Source: Cytophagaceae bacterium
GTDB taxonomy: Bacteria; Bacteroidota; Bacteroidia; Cytophagales; Flexibacteraceae
Direction of reading: 5' to 3'
Assembly (NCBI GenBank): GCA_947458545.1
Contig: CANGYH010000001.1
Coordinates: 124,001 to 188,000 of the forward strand
DNA: 64,000 nt
In this document: piece after piece, positions 17,171-25,276 of the stretch
Layout: every line of letters begins with the position of its first letter
Numbering within the stretch: the stretch's first letter is position 1
The notes under the pieces: generated by a model
The model's database searches: none
Seen by the model: only the letters and a program-made list of their open reading frames with translations
What the model was told of the DNA's origin: nothing
Position numbers and translations under genes: made by a program

Positions 17171-18124
17171 ATGAAAAAGATGCTCAGATTCTCAACCTTG
17201 GCCGTTCTTGGTGCTGGCCTTTTGTTTACCAGTTGCAAAAAGGACGAGCCCTCTACTACGGCCGACCCTGAAACGGTGGCCATGGCCAACAATGCCGACG
17301 ACGAGGCCACCGCCTCTGGCGAGACGGACGCCAGCCTGGCCGACGCCGATGAGGCCATTAACCTGACGGCCATTGCCGGTGGCCGGGTTGCCGCGACGCT
17401 GCCCTGTGGCGTGGCCAGCATTGACAGCTTCCCGGCCGAAAAGCGCTACGTGATTACCTTCGACGGGCGCACGCGCTGCGGCAACCGGCAGGCCATCCGC
17501 AGTGGCAGCATCACGCTGCAGCTCTTCAACGCCCAAAGCTGGGCCGATGCCGGGGCGGTGATGTCGGTTACCTACGACAACTACGCCGTGCGTAAGGGCG
17601 TGGGCCGCAGCGCGGGCAACGCCATCGTCCTCAACGGCTCGGGTAAGATTTACAATGTACTGGGCGGCTTGCGCCGGCAGGTGCTGCGTGGCACGGCCAA
17701 CCAGGTGCAGCACCGCATCCGCTTCAGCAACCTGCGCATGGCTTACAAGAACCGGCTCTTTACCGACATCGGCATTGCCAAGACGCGCACCTGGGTGAAC
17801 GAGGGTGGCTTTATCACCATCCAGGTGACGGGCGACACGGCTGGAAGCACCCTGGGCGGCAACAGCAATGTAGGCCACTGGGGCACCAACCGCCAGGGGG
17901 TGCGTAGCTACACCATCTTTCAGCAGCCGGTGGTGGCCAACAACAACTGCGGGTTCGATGCGCCGGTATCCGGGGTTAAAGTCCACAAGGGGCTGAACCG
18001 CGAGTTGACGGTGACCTTCGGGGTAGATAGGCAAGGCAATCCCGTCACGGGTAGCTGCCCTTATGGCTACAAGTACCAGTTTGTAGGCCCCCGCCGCACG
18101 GAGACGGGTGTGGTGGAGTACTAG
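17171..18124 (+). CDS. Putative lipoprotein, unknown function
   Basis: 317 aa. Residues 1-19 form a lipoprotein signal peptide ending in the lipobox LLFTSC, followed by KKDEPSTTADPE, the charged/disordered linker common in Bacteroidota lipoproteins. The mature part has three or four Cys, a repeated strand pattern and phrases such as FDGRTRCGNRQAIRSGSITL and WVNEGGFITIQVTGD, so it is probably beta-rich. I do not recognise a named family. It should be anchored in the envelope. Its own promoter is not clear. The downstream GC-rich hairpin (18171-18201) probably ends its transcript. Several long antisense open frames here are shadows of its GC-rich codons. Confidence 0.75.
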   Translation: MKKMLRFSTLAVLGAGLLFTSCKKDEPSTTADPETVAMANNADDEATASGETDASLADADEAINLTAIAGGRVAATLPCGVASIDSFPAEKRYVITFDGRTRCGNRQAIRSGSITLQLFNAQSWADAGAVMSVTYDNYAVRKGVGRSAGNAIVLNGSGKIYNVLGGLRRQVLRGTANQVQHRIRFSNLRMAYKNRLFTDIGIAKTRTWVNEGGFITIQVTGDTAGSTLGGNSNVGHWGTNRQGVRSYTIFQQPVVANNNCGFDAPVSGVKVHKGLNRELTVTFGVDRQGNPVTGSCPYGYKYQFVGPRRTETGVVEY

Positions 18125-18170
18125 GGATATCTTGATACCTGTGCGTGGGGAGCACCCCCTCACCCCCCAA

Positions 18171-18201
18171 CCCCCCTCTCCCCCTTTAGGGGAGAGGGGG
18201 G
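18171..18201. repeat. C/G-rich hairpin of a widespread dispersed type (probable terminator)
   Basis: A 13-bp perfect stem: a C-rich arm at 18171-18183 and a G-rich arm at 18189-18201 with a 5-nt CTTTA loop, followed by CTTTGTTTT. It lies 47 nt after the lipoprotein stop and would terminate it. The preceding CCCTCACCCCCCAA belongs to the same element. Elements of this appearance, whose translation gives PSPPLGERG, occur between genes in many unrelated bacteria; that statement is from memory. Confidence 0.7.
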
Positions 18202-18254
18202 CTTTGTTTTGGATGGCCGGTCCAGACGTTGACCGTTGTTCCTATCTTTACCCC

Positions 18255-18959
18255 ATGCGTGTATGGGTATTGTTGCTGGCGCTGGGCCTGCCGGGCTGGG
18301 CCTGGGGGCAGAAGGTGACCATCGTGTCGGAGACGCGGGAGATTGAGGGCCTGCGCCGCAAGGGTATGTCTGCCTTGGTGGAGTACGACAAGAAGACTGT
18401 CGAAAAGGCCTGGACCCGCCTGCTCAAGACCATCGGCAAGGCCGAGAGCTGGAAGAGCGGCGCCCTGGTGGTGCTGGCCGCCAACGTAACGGCACCGGAG
18501 CTATCCGGCGTAGACCACATCACCCGGCTGGATGCTACGACGGAGGGCACCAAGGTCTTTTGGAGCCTGGGGCAGAAGGGCGAATACCTGGAGCCTGGCT
18601 CGCCCGAGTATGAGCGGGCCAAGCGGATGCTGGCCGACTTTGCCCGACAGCTCTACCGAGACGACCTCTCGGAGCAGATTGCCGCTGCCGAAAAGGTGGT
18701 GGACGTAGCCAGCCGCACCCACGACAAAACCGTGCAAATGGGCGAGCACCTGCGCCGCCAACTGGAGCGCAACGGGGCCGACCAGCAATCGCTCATCAAG
18801 CAGTTGGAAGAAAAGCGCCAGGAGGCCGAGCGCCTCAAACAGGAGCTGACCAACAACAAAACCGACCAGGAGTCTGCCTTGGAGGAAATCCGCAAGGTCC
18901 GCAAGATTGCCGAGGAGCGGAAGGGCAAGCTGCAAAGCCTGCAAACGCAGACGCCCTAG
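18255..18959 (+). CDS. Exported coiled-coil protein, unknown function
   Basis: 234 aa from ATG at 18255. The frame is open further upstream to 18108, but that part is a translation of the repeat hairpin, so it is excluded. The signal peptide covers residues 1-19 (MRVWVLLLALGLPGWAWGQ). Residues 20-125 are a small globular region (VTIVSETREIEGLRRKGMS). Residues 140-230 are a long charged coiled coil (ERLKQELTNNKTDQESALEE). It is presumably periplasmic; no known family is recognised. A TATCTTTA -7-like box at 18243-18250 ends only 4 nt before the ATG. It converges with valS 41 nt away. Confidence 0.72.
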   Translation: MRVWVLLLALGLPGWAWGQKVTIVSETREIEGLRRKGMSALVEYDKKTVEKAWTRLLKTIGKAESWKSGALVVLAANVTAPELSGVDHITRLDATTEGTKVFWSLGQKGEYLEPGSPEYERAKRMLADFARQLYRDDLSEQIAAAEKVVDVASRTHDKTVQMGEHLRRQLERNGADQQSLIKQLEEKRQEAERLKQELTNNKTDQESALEEIRKVRKIAEERKGKLQSLQTQTP

Positions 18960-18976
18960 CACAAAACCAGGGCGTC
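18950..18976. terminator. Hairpin at the convergent junction with valS
   Basis: GACGCCCT at 18950-18957 and AGGGCGTC at 18969-18976 form an 8-bp perfect stem that includes the stop codon of the plus-strand gene. It could act in both directions, ending valS on the other strand; no long T run follows. Confidence 0.45.
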
Positions 18977-19000
18977 TGTTCAGCGGGTTGTCATCTTTGC

Positions 19001-21652
19001 CTACACCAGCGCTGCCAGTGCTGCCTCTATCGTGGCGATTTTAGCCTCGGCGTCGGCTTTCTTTTGGCGCTCTTTTTCTACCAGCTCCGGCTTGGCGTTT
19101 TGCACGAAGCGCTCGTTGGCCAGTTTGGCCTCTACGGAGGACAGGAAGCCGCGCTGGTAGGCTAGGTCTTTCGTCAGATTTTCGCGCTCGGCTTCGGTAT
19201 CCACACTGCCTGCGGCCAGCATCACGTAGAAGGCGTCTTGCTTAACGGCAATCAAGTCAGACGGCCCGGCCGGGCGCTCGGGCACAAACTGCACCTCGAT
19301 GTTGGCTAGCTTGGCGATGGGCTCGGCAAAGCGGGTATAGGGCGTAGGGTCTGCCGCTTGGCCTGCTACGCTGAGGGCCTCTTTGGGGCTGAGGCCGCGG
19401 GCGCTGCGGGCATTGCGCACCCCGGCAATAAGCTCAAACGCCAGGGCTGCCAGGGCCAGCAGGGCCTCGTCTGCCGCGGCGGGGGCGGGGTAGGGGGCTA
19501 CGCAGATGCTGTCGCGCTCGGAGCGGGTGGCCAGGGCCTGGTACACCTCTTCGGTGAGGAAGGGCATGAAGGGGTGCAGCGCCCGCATCAGTTGCTCCAG
19601 GTAGGCCTGGGCTTTTTGCAGGGCTTCTGGGTGGATGGGCTGGCCGTAGGGGGGCTTCACCATCTCCAGGTACCAACTGCAGAAATCGTCCCAAACGAGC
19701 TTGTAGATGGCCTGGAGCGCATCGCTGATGCGGAACGTGTCTAGGTGGCGGTTGATCTCGTCCATGCCCTGGGCAAACCGGGCGGCAAACCAATCTTCGG
19801 CCACGGCAGAGCGGTATCCGTCAGGCGCTACCTCTAGGCCGGAGAGTAGGCGGAAGGCGTTCCAGATCTTGTTGGTGAAGTTGCGGCCCTGCTCGACGTA
19901 TTTCTCATCGAAGGGCAGGTCGTTGCCGGCCGGCGAGGAGATGAGCATGCCGAAGCGCACGGCGTCGGCTCCGAACTTGTCAATCAGGTCGAGCGGGTCG
20001 GGGCTGTTGCCCAGCGACTTGGACATCTTGCGGCCGAGCTTGTCGCGTACGATGCCCGTCAGGTACACATCTGTAAACGGCACCTGGCCCCGGTACTCCA
20101 ACCCGGCCATAATCATGCGCGCTACCCAGAAGAAGAGGATCTCTGGGGCCGTAACCAGGGTGTTGGTGGGGTAGTAGTAGCTGATGTCGGCATTGCCCGG
20201 GTCTTCAAACCCGTCGAAGACGGAGATGGGCCAGAGCCAACTGCTGAACCAGGTGTCCACCACGTCCTCGTCCTGCGTCAGGTCGAACTCAGAGAGGGCG
20301 TAGAGCTGGTAGCGGTCGCGGGCAATCTTGAGGGCCTCGCGCTTGCTGCGGGCTACGATGACGTTGCCGTCGGGCATATAGTAGGCGGGGATGCGCTGCC
20401 CCCACCACAGCTGCCGGCTGATGCACCAGTCGCGCACGTTCTCCATCCAGTAGCGGTAGGTGTTCACGTACTTGTCGGGGTGCAGGCGTACCTGCCCACT
20501 GGTGACGGCCTCCAGGGCGGGGCCGGCCAGGTCCTTCATCTTGACGAACCACTGCTTGCTAAGGCGGGGCTCGATGACGGCATCCGTCCGCTCAGAGCGG
20601 CCGGTTTTGTTGGCGTAATCTTCGGCCTTTTCTAGCAGATCGGCGGCTTCCAGGTCTTTGGCAAAGCGCTTGCGGGCTACAAACCGGTCTAGGCCGGCGT
20701 AGGGCCCTGCCAAGTGGTTGAGCGTACCATCTTCGGCCATCAGGTCGATGATCTCCAGCCCGTGCTTTTGCCCGATCTCGTAGTCGAGCATATCGTGGGC
20801 GGGGGTCACCTTCAGGCAGCCGGTACCGAAGTCTATCAGGATGTTCTCGTCGGCCAGCACGGGGATGTGCCGAGGGCCGTTGGACAACCCTTCCGACAAG
20901 GGTACGATGACGTGCTTGCCGATCAGGTGTGCATAGCGCTCGTCTGCCGGGTTGACGGCGATGGCCACATCGGCCAGGATCGTCTCTGGGCGGGTGGTGG
21001 CGACGGTCAGGTAGGTGTCGGGCGCGTCGGCAAAGCGGTAGCGCACGTAGTAAAGCTTGCTCTGCTCGTCTTTGTATATGACCTCCTCGTCAGAGACGGT
21101 CGTCTTGGCCACAGGGTCCCAGTTGACCATGCGGTAGCCTTGGTACACCAGGCCCTTGTTGTAGAGGCTGATGAAGACCTCGGTTACGGCATCGGAGAGC
21201 TTGGGCTCCATGGTGAAGCGGGTGCGCTCCCAGTCGCAACTGCAGCCGAGCTTTTTAAGCTGCTCGAGGATGATGCCGCCGTACTTGTCTTTCCAGGCAA
21301 AGGCGTGCTCTAAGAACTGTTCGCGGGTTAGGTCTCCCTTTTTGATGCCCTGCTCGCGGAGCATGGCCACCACCTTGGCCTCGGTGGCGATGGAGGCGTG
21401 GTCAGTCCCGGGCACCCAGCAGGCCTCTTTGCCCTGCATGCGGGCGCGGCGGATGAGGATGTCCTGGATGGTGTTGTTGAGCATGTGGCCCATGTGCAGC
21501 ACCCCCGTGACGTTGGGCGGGGGGATGACGATGGTATAGGGCTCTTTGCTCGGGTTGGGCTCTGAGTTGAAGAAGCCCTGCTGCAACCAGTAGGGATACC
21601 AGCGCGCCTCTACCGGGACGGGCTCATAGACTTTGGCTAGCTCTGTTGCCAT
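19001..21652 (-). CDS. valS: Valyl-tRNA synthetase
   Basis: 883 aa class I synthetase charging tRNA-Val. The HIGH motif appears as HMGH at residues 53-56 (PPPNVTGVLHMGHML), and KMSKS is intact in KLGRKMSKSLGN. The insert between them is the CP1 editing domain that clears mischarged threonine. DEEVIYKDEQSKLYYVRY, the WWWGQRIP-type segment (QLWWGQRIPAYY) and the C-terminal coiled-coil arm (about 815-883) are all in place, so the enzyme is complete. ATG at 21652 gives MATELAKVYEP; nine upstream codons are open but overlap the GACCTTTG promoter box at 21662-21669. Monocistronic. Confidence 0.97.
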   Translation of the reverse strand: MATELAKVYEPVPVEARWYPYWLQQGFFNSEPNPSKEPYTIVIPPPNVTGVLHMGHMLNNTIQDILIRRARMQGKEACWVPGTDHASIATEAKVVAMLREQGIKKGDLTREQFLEHAFAWKDKYGGIILEQLKKLGCSCDWERTRFTMEPKLSDAVTEVFISLYNKGLVYQGYRMVNWDPVAKTTVSDEEVIYKDEQSKLYYVRYRFADAPDTYLTVATTRPETILADVAIAVNPADERYAHLIGKHVIVPLSEGLSNGPRHIPVLADENILIDFGTGCLKVTPAHDMLDYEIGQKHGLEIIDLMAEDGTLNHLAGPYAGLDRFVARKRFAKDLEAADLLEKAEDYANKTGRSERTDAVIEPRLSKQWFVKMKDLAGPALEAVTSGQVRLHPDKYVNTYRYWMENVRDWCISRQLWWGQRIPAYYMPDGNVIVARSKREALKIARDRYQLYALSEFDLTQDEDVVDTWFSSWLWPISVFDGFEDPGNADISYYYPTNTLVTAPEILFFWVARMIMAGLEYRGQVPFTDVYLTGIVRDKLGRKMSKSLGNSPDPLDLIDKFGADAVRFGMLISSPAGNDLPFDEKYVEQGRNFTNKIWNAFRLLSGLEVAPDGYRSAVAEDWFAARFAQGMDEINRHLDTFRISDALQAIYKLVWDDFCSWYLEMVKPPYGQPIHPEALQKAQAYLEQLMRALHPFMPFLTEEVYQALATRSERDSICVAPYPAPAAADEALLALAALAFELIAGVRNARSARGLSPKEALSVAGQAADPTPYTRFAEPIAKLANIEVQFVPERPAGPSDLIAVKQDAFYVMLAAGSVDTEAERENLTKDLAYQRGFLSSVEAKLANERFVQNAKPELVEKERQKKADAEAKIATIEAALAALV

Positions 21653-21661
21653 ATATGCCCG

Positions 21662-21669
21662 CAAAGGTC
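21662..21669 (-). promoter_or_regulatory. -7 promoter box of valS
   Basis: GACCTTTG on the minus strand, 9 nt before the valS ATG and identical to the box before the rluA-like gene, including the surrounding CCC and GC. It implies a leader of only a few nucleotides. A -33 element is not clear. Confidence 0.42.
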
Positions 21670-21694
21670 GGGAATGCAAGGCGCATCGAGTGGC

Positions 21695-21730
21695 GTTGGG
21701 AGTTGAGAGTTGAAAGTTGAGAGTTGAAAG
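21695..21730. repeat. Heptanucleotide tandem array (GTTGRRA)n upstream of valS
   Basis: Five 7-nt units (GTTGGGA, GTTGAGA, GTTGAAA, GTTGAGA, GTTGAAA). Same heptamer, strand and position relative to a minus-strand promoter as the array at 10347-10389. The spacing to the promoter box is 25 nt here but about 2 nt there. Confidence 0.8.
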
Positions 21731-21793
21731 TAGGGCTGATTGCTGCTAATCTGCAGTTGCTTCAGTTGACCAGGTCTGTTGCCTTGGCCAAGA

Positions 21794-21845
21794 GCGAGGC
21801 ACAGCCTCGCCAGAGCACGTGACAAGGGCAATGGCAAGGCCATTG
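21794..21845. repeat. Two short perfect hairpins
   Basis: GCGAGGC-ACA-GCCTCGC at 21794-21810 and CAATGGC-AAG-GCCATTG at 21829-21845. Both have 7-bp stems with 3-nt loops, the same construction as the stems in the 10.4-11.3 kb block. They lie in the 505-nt interval between valS and the NlpC gene; apart from the weak small frame listed next, the interval holds nothing else. Confidence 0.65.
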
Positions 21846-21852
21846 CACGGAG

Positions 21853-22062
21853 TTAGGGGGCCAAGCCTTTGGACGGTAGAGTGGAGGCAGGTCTGCTGCC
21901 CTGTCGTACATAATCACCAGCTGGTGGCCATTTCAATGTAGAACATCCTTCCAAGGCTACTTTATCTCGCCAGGGGTAAAATGCTTTGCGATAGGCTTTT
22001 ACGGTAGTTTCTATTTTTGCCAAATTGTTAAATACTTCGCGCAATGGTTGAATATCTGACAT
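21853..22062 (-). CDS. Small open frame, doubtful gene
   Basis: 69 codons beginning MSDIQPLREVFNNLAKIETT. The first ~35 residues look protein-like (amphipathic helix, AT-rich codons) and the C-terminal half is unstructured, Pro/Ser rich and probably non-coding in origin. No -7 box precedes it on the minus strand; a good plus-strand promoter overlaps its upstream side instead. It may be a remnant of a longer gene. Listed only because the interval is otherwise empty. Confidence 0.2.
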   Translation of the reverse strand: MSDIQPLREVFNNLAKIETTVKAYRKAFYPWRDKVALEGCSTLKWPPAGDYVRQGSRPASTLPSKGLAP

Positions 22063-22066
22063 TCTT

Positions 22067-22098
22067 TTGCCTCGCTCTTTGATGATATATTAACTTTG
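22067..22098 (+). promoter_or_regulatory. Promoter of the NlpC/P60 gene
   Basis: TTG at 22067-22069, 21-nt spacer, perfect TAnnTTTG box (TAACTTTG) at 22091-22098. Transcription should begin near 22103 and run into the gene whose frame opens at 22158. Confidence 0.6.
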
Positions 22099-22157
22099 TG
22101 CCAGAAACAAGGCTTGGCAAGGCAATCCGCTAGTCTGCTGCTAGGCACCTTTGAAGT

Positions 22158-22883
22158 TTGACCTATTCTGAAGTAGAAAATCGCGCTTATCAAGCTACCT
22201 GCACCGCTACCCGGCAGACGTGGGCCTATGGACTGCGCCTGTTTGCCCTGTCTAAGGGATTGATCGGGTTCTTGTTTGGGATGATGCTGGTGCCCTTGCA
22301 GGCAGGGATGGCATGGGGTAAAACAGCTACCAAGCTATCGGCAGCGTCTTCTGCATGGCGCATGCCGCTTCCTAAAAAGAAATCTTCGGCCGTCCGCTTA
22401 GCCGAGCCAGATTCGGCCTTGGGCCAGGCAACTGCCTTTGCTTGGTACCAAGTGGAGGAGTTCCGTACCAGCCTGATTGCCTATGCGCATACCTTGGTCG
22501 GCCGGCCATACTGCAGCGGTGGCAAGCAGCCACGCAGCGGGTTCGATTGCTCTGGGTTTACGGGCTACGTATTCAGGCAGTTCGGCATTGCCTTGCCGGC
22601 CTGTTCGCGAAGCCAATCTACCGTGGGGGAGAAGGTGGCCAAGGATGAGGCCCGGCCCGGAGACCTGGTTTTCTTTGGGCGCAAAGGCCGCCGAGGCCGC
22701 ACGACGATCTACCATGCGGGTATCGTTTCGTCTAACCGGGATGGTAGGCTTAAGGTAATCCACTCGGCCTCTGGCGAGGGGGTTACGGTTACAGACATGA
22801 GCCAACCTGGCTATTGGCGCAACCACCTGGTGGCCGTGCGCCGGGTGATTGATAAGCCTGCGGCCCTCTTTACCGTACAATAA
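22158..22883 (+). CDS. NlpC/P60-family cell-wall peptidase
   Basis: 241 aa if the TTG at 22158 is used; no upstream ATG fits between the promoter and this point. A hydrophobic segment at about residues 34-50 (LIGFLFGMMLVPLQAGMAWG) should be a signal peptide or anchor, so the true start may lie a little further in. The NlpC/P60 domain spans about 105-235, with Cys131 in GFDCSGF, His186 in IYHAGIV and His202 in VIHSASG forming the catalytic triad. It is predicted to cut gamma-D-Glu-diamino-acid bonds in peptidoglycan peptides in the periplasm. NAD kinase follows 88 nt downstream with its own promoter. Confidence 0.85.
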   Translation: MTYSEVENRAYQATCTATRQTWAYGLRLFALSKGLIGFLFGMMLVPLQAGMAWGKTATKLSAASSAWRMPLPKKKSSAVRLAEPDSALGQATAFAWYQVEEFRTSLIAYAHTLVGRPYCSGGKQPRSGFDCSGFTGYVFRQFGIALPACSRSQSTVGEKVAKDEARPGDLVFFGRKGRRGRTTIYHAGIVSSNRDGRLKVIHSASGEGVTVTDMSQPGYWRNHLVAVRRVIDKPAALFTVQ

Positions 22884-22885
22884 GC

Positions 22886-22916
22886 TTGCTTGGCCCGTCA
22901 TACAGGCGTACCTTCG
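22886..22916 (+). promoter_or_regulatory. Promoter of nadK
   Basis: TTG at 22886-22888, 20-nt spacer and TACCTTCG (one mismatch from TAnnTTTG) at 22909-22916, giving a leader of about 50 nt to the ATG at 22972. Confidence 0.5.
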
Positions 22917-22971
22917 CAGTCGTCTGCGGCTGCAAGGGTCTTAGGGGCTTGCCAGAGTCGCGCAGAGAATA

Positions 22972-23850
22972 ATGAGGGTCGCCATTTACGCACGCCCCAA
23001 CCGTGGCCAGACGCTGGACTCGGCCTTCCAGCTGATTGACCTGCTGGAGAAAGCCCAAATCCATTGGAACGTATCCGACAAGCTTGCCGAGCTGCTGGCC
23101 CGTGCAGGTAAGCACCTGCCGCCCAACGTCGTTTTTCTGCCTGAGCTGGGCTTGCCTCCCCACACCGATTTTGTCTGCTCCATAGGGGGAGATGGTACCA
23201 TTTTAGAGGCTGTCTCTATGGCGGCGGCGCGGGGTATCCCCGTGGCTGGGGTGCATACGGGGCGGTTGGGCTTTCTGGCCAGCATTAGCTTCGGCGGGCT
23301 TGAGGATCTTGTGCGCCGCATCAAAGCCGGAGACTATACCCTGGAGGAGCGTTCGCTCATTCACCTGGTGGATGAGCAGAACCTGTTTGAGGGCCGCAAC
23401 TTCGCCCTCAACGAGATTGCCATCATGAAACGCGACACCGGGTCTATGATTACGGTGCATACTTTTTTGAACGGCAAGTACCTAAACAGCTACTGGGCCG
23501 ACGGGCTCATCATCGCTACGCCAACGGGCTCTACGGGCTACTCGCTCAGCTGTGGAGGGCCGATTGTGTTGCCGCAGTCAGATAGCTTTATTATCACGCC
23601 GGTATCTCCGCATAACCTGAACGTGCGGCCGCTGGTGATACCGGATAACAGCCTCATAACCTGCACGGTAGAAGGCCGGGGCCGCAAAGCGCTGCTCTCT
23701 TTAGATACCCGCTCCCGGCCCGTGGATATGGACTCGAGCTTCAGCATACGCAAAGAGGCCTTTGCTGCCAAACTACTGCGGTTACCCCAAGACGATTTCC
23801 CGGATACACTCCGTAACAAACTCTACTGGGGGGCCGACTTGCGCAATTAG
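22972..23850 (+). CDS. nadK: NAD kinase
   Basis: 292 aa cytoplasmic enzyme phosphorylating NAD to NADP. Diagnostic motifs: GGDGTIL starting at residue 72, GVHTGRLGFLA, NEIAIMKRDTGSMI and the ADGLIIATPTGSTGYSLSCGGPI segment that binds NAD. Length and motif order are normal for bacterial NadK. It has its own promoter and lies between the NlpC gene and an outer-membrane protein gene; no functional link with either is implied. Confidence 0.96.
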   Translation: MRVAIYARPNRGQTLDSAFQLIDLLEKAQIHWNVSDKLAELLARAGKHLPPNVVFLPELGLPPHTDFVCSIGGDGTILEAVSMAAARGIPVAGVHTGRLGFLASISFGGLEDLVRRIKAGDYTLEERSLIHLVDEQNLFEGRNFALNEIAIMKRDTGSMITVHTFLNGKYLNSYWADGLIIATPTGSTGYSLSCGGPIVLPQSDSFIITPVSPHNLNVRPLVIPDNSLITCTVEGRGRKALLSLDTRSRPVDMDSSFSIRKEAFAAKLLRLPQDDFPDTLRNKLYWGADLRN

Positions 23851-23964
23851 CACACAGACGTGCCTTTTGTGCCTACTTTGTCTAAAGGATAATACCGTCA
23901 AAGCCAAGTGGTCTGCCTATATTTGTCCTGAATCCAAGCTGTGTCAGAAGCCATCTCTCGGCCT

Positions 23965-25170
23965 ATGAAGAAAGTCATTTACCTCGCCTTTGTGTTTTTG
24001 GCCGTTGTCGGCCTTGGGCAGCAAGCCCAGGCGCAAAACAGCCGTAGGGCTGCCAAAGCAGCCATGCGTGCCAAAAGCCGCGAGCTCTCTAAGTTTACCG
24101 TTAAAACCAGCTTTGGCAAAAGCAAGCAGTACGCTGCCGTTGGTGCCATGCTGGGCGCGTCTAACTATTTTGGAGACCTGGCACCGCGCAACAGCCGGAT
24201 GTCCACATCGCTGCCAAATACCCGCACTTACATGGGGGTATTTTACTCTAAGCGTATCAACCCCAATTTGGCCTGGCGTGCTACGCTGGGCTGGGCTCGC
24301 ATTAAGAGCGATGATTTTGACGCCAACCGCAGCACCGCAGAAGGGCAGGGCCGCTACGAGCGCAACCTGAATTTCCGCAACGATGTGATTGAGGCCAGCT
24401 TCGTCGGCATTGTTGATGTACTGCCTACTGACAGAGGTTACTTGCGGCGCGACTTCTTCAACGGCTATGGCCTGCTGGGTGTGTCTATGTTCTATCACAA
24501 CCCCAAAGGCCAGGTGCCTACAGGCCTAGGCCTGGCAGACGAGGGCCGCTGGATTGCCCTGCAACCTCTGGGTACAGAAGGCCAAGGCTCGGGTGAGGTG
24601 AACGGCACCGTTTATAAGAATCCTTACGGCTTGATCCAACCAGCCATTCTGGTAGGTGGTGGCGTGAAGTACCGCCTAAACGACAAGATTGACCTGGGCC
24701 TCGAGTTTGCTTGGCGCTTCACCTTCACCGATTACCTGGATGATGTCGGCGGTGACTACATGAAGGACAACGATGCCTTTACCGCCAACAAAGACGCCCT
24801 CTGGTATGCCATGAGCAACAAAAGCGGCCTGAAGACCAGCAGCGACGGCGAGGCCCGTGATTTGGTGGACAGAACTTTCCAGCAGGCGCAGGGATTCACA
24901 AATCCGACACCTGCAAACTACCAAAACAACTGGGTAGTGTCTGAAGCCGCGGCCCAGCAGATTGCCAATAGTGGTGCAGCGCAAAACTGGCGCCGCATCA
25001 AAGGTTACGGTGTGACAGACGGCGAGCAGTTTGTGCAAGGCGTTGGTAATGTTCCTTTTGTTAGCACTGGCGCACCCCGTGGCCTGCGCGCTTTAGATGG
25101 TTACACGGTGACGACCTTTACGGGTACGTACATCCTGGAATTCCGCGCGCGTACGCCCAAATTCCGCTAG
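23965..25170 (+). CDS. DUF6089-like outer-membrane beta-barrel protein
   Basis: 401 aa from ATG at 23965 (MKKVIYLAF); a GTG at 23941 would put eight polar residues before the signal peptide. Cleavage is likely after AQAQ at about residue 24. The mature N-terminus is basic, then the barrel begins with AAVGAMLGASNYFGDLAP, the G-x-S-N-Y-x-G-D-L pattern I associate with DUF6089 proteins. Alternating aromatic strands end with the C-terminal FRARTPKFR. Some DUF6089 members (PorG) are type IX secretion components; whether this one is cannot be told from sequence. A perfect TATATTTG -7 box lies at 23918-23925. Confidence 0.75.
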   Translation: MKKVIYLAFVFLAVVGLGQQAQAQNSRRAAKAAMRAKSRELSKFTVKTSFGKSKQYAAVGAMLGASNYFGDLAPRNSRMSTSLPNTRTYMGVFYSKRINPNLAWRATLGWARIKSDDFDANRSTAEGQGRYERNLNFRNDVIEASFVGIVDVLPTDRGYLRRDFFNGYGLLGVSMFYHNPKGQVPTGLGLADEGRWIALQPLGTEGQGSGEVNGTVYKNPYGLIQPAILVGGGVKYRLNDKIDLGLEFAWRFTFTDYLDDVGGDYMKDNDAFTANKDALWYAMSNKSGLKTSSDGEARDLVDRTFQQAQGFTNPTPANYQNNWVVSEAAAQQIANSGAAQNWRRIKGYGVTDGEQFVQGVGNVPFVSTGAPRGLRALDGYTVTTFTGTYILEFRARTPKFR

Positions 25171-25214
25171 GCCCTGCACACTACCGCTGCCTGACCTTCG
25201 TTTAAGCAAATACC

Positions 25215-25248
25215 AACCGGCCCGGCCGCATCGTGCGACGGGCCGGTT
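25215..25248 (+). terminator. Hairpin between the two beta-barrel genes
   Basis: A 10-bp perfect stem, AACCGGCCCG at 25215-25224 and CGGGCCGGTT at 25239-25248, 44 nt after the upstream stop and 28 nt before the next ATG. No T run. A GACCTTCG -7-like box at 25193-25200 would put the same hairpin in the leader of the downstream gene, so it may be a terminator or a leader structure. Confidence 0.5.
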
Positions 25249-25276
25249 GCATTACGGCTGCCTTAGGCTTAAACCG

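Noticed and set aside
17192-18163. Open frame of 323 codons antisense to the lipoprotein gene
   Set aside because: Translation is His/Ala/Val rich and shows no signal peptide or motif, while the sense frame has a lipobox and balanced composition.
18108-18254. 49-codon N-terminal extension of the 18255 gene
   Set aside because: It is a translation of the C-rich hairpin repeat and precedes a perfect signal peptide that begins at the ATG at 18255.
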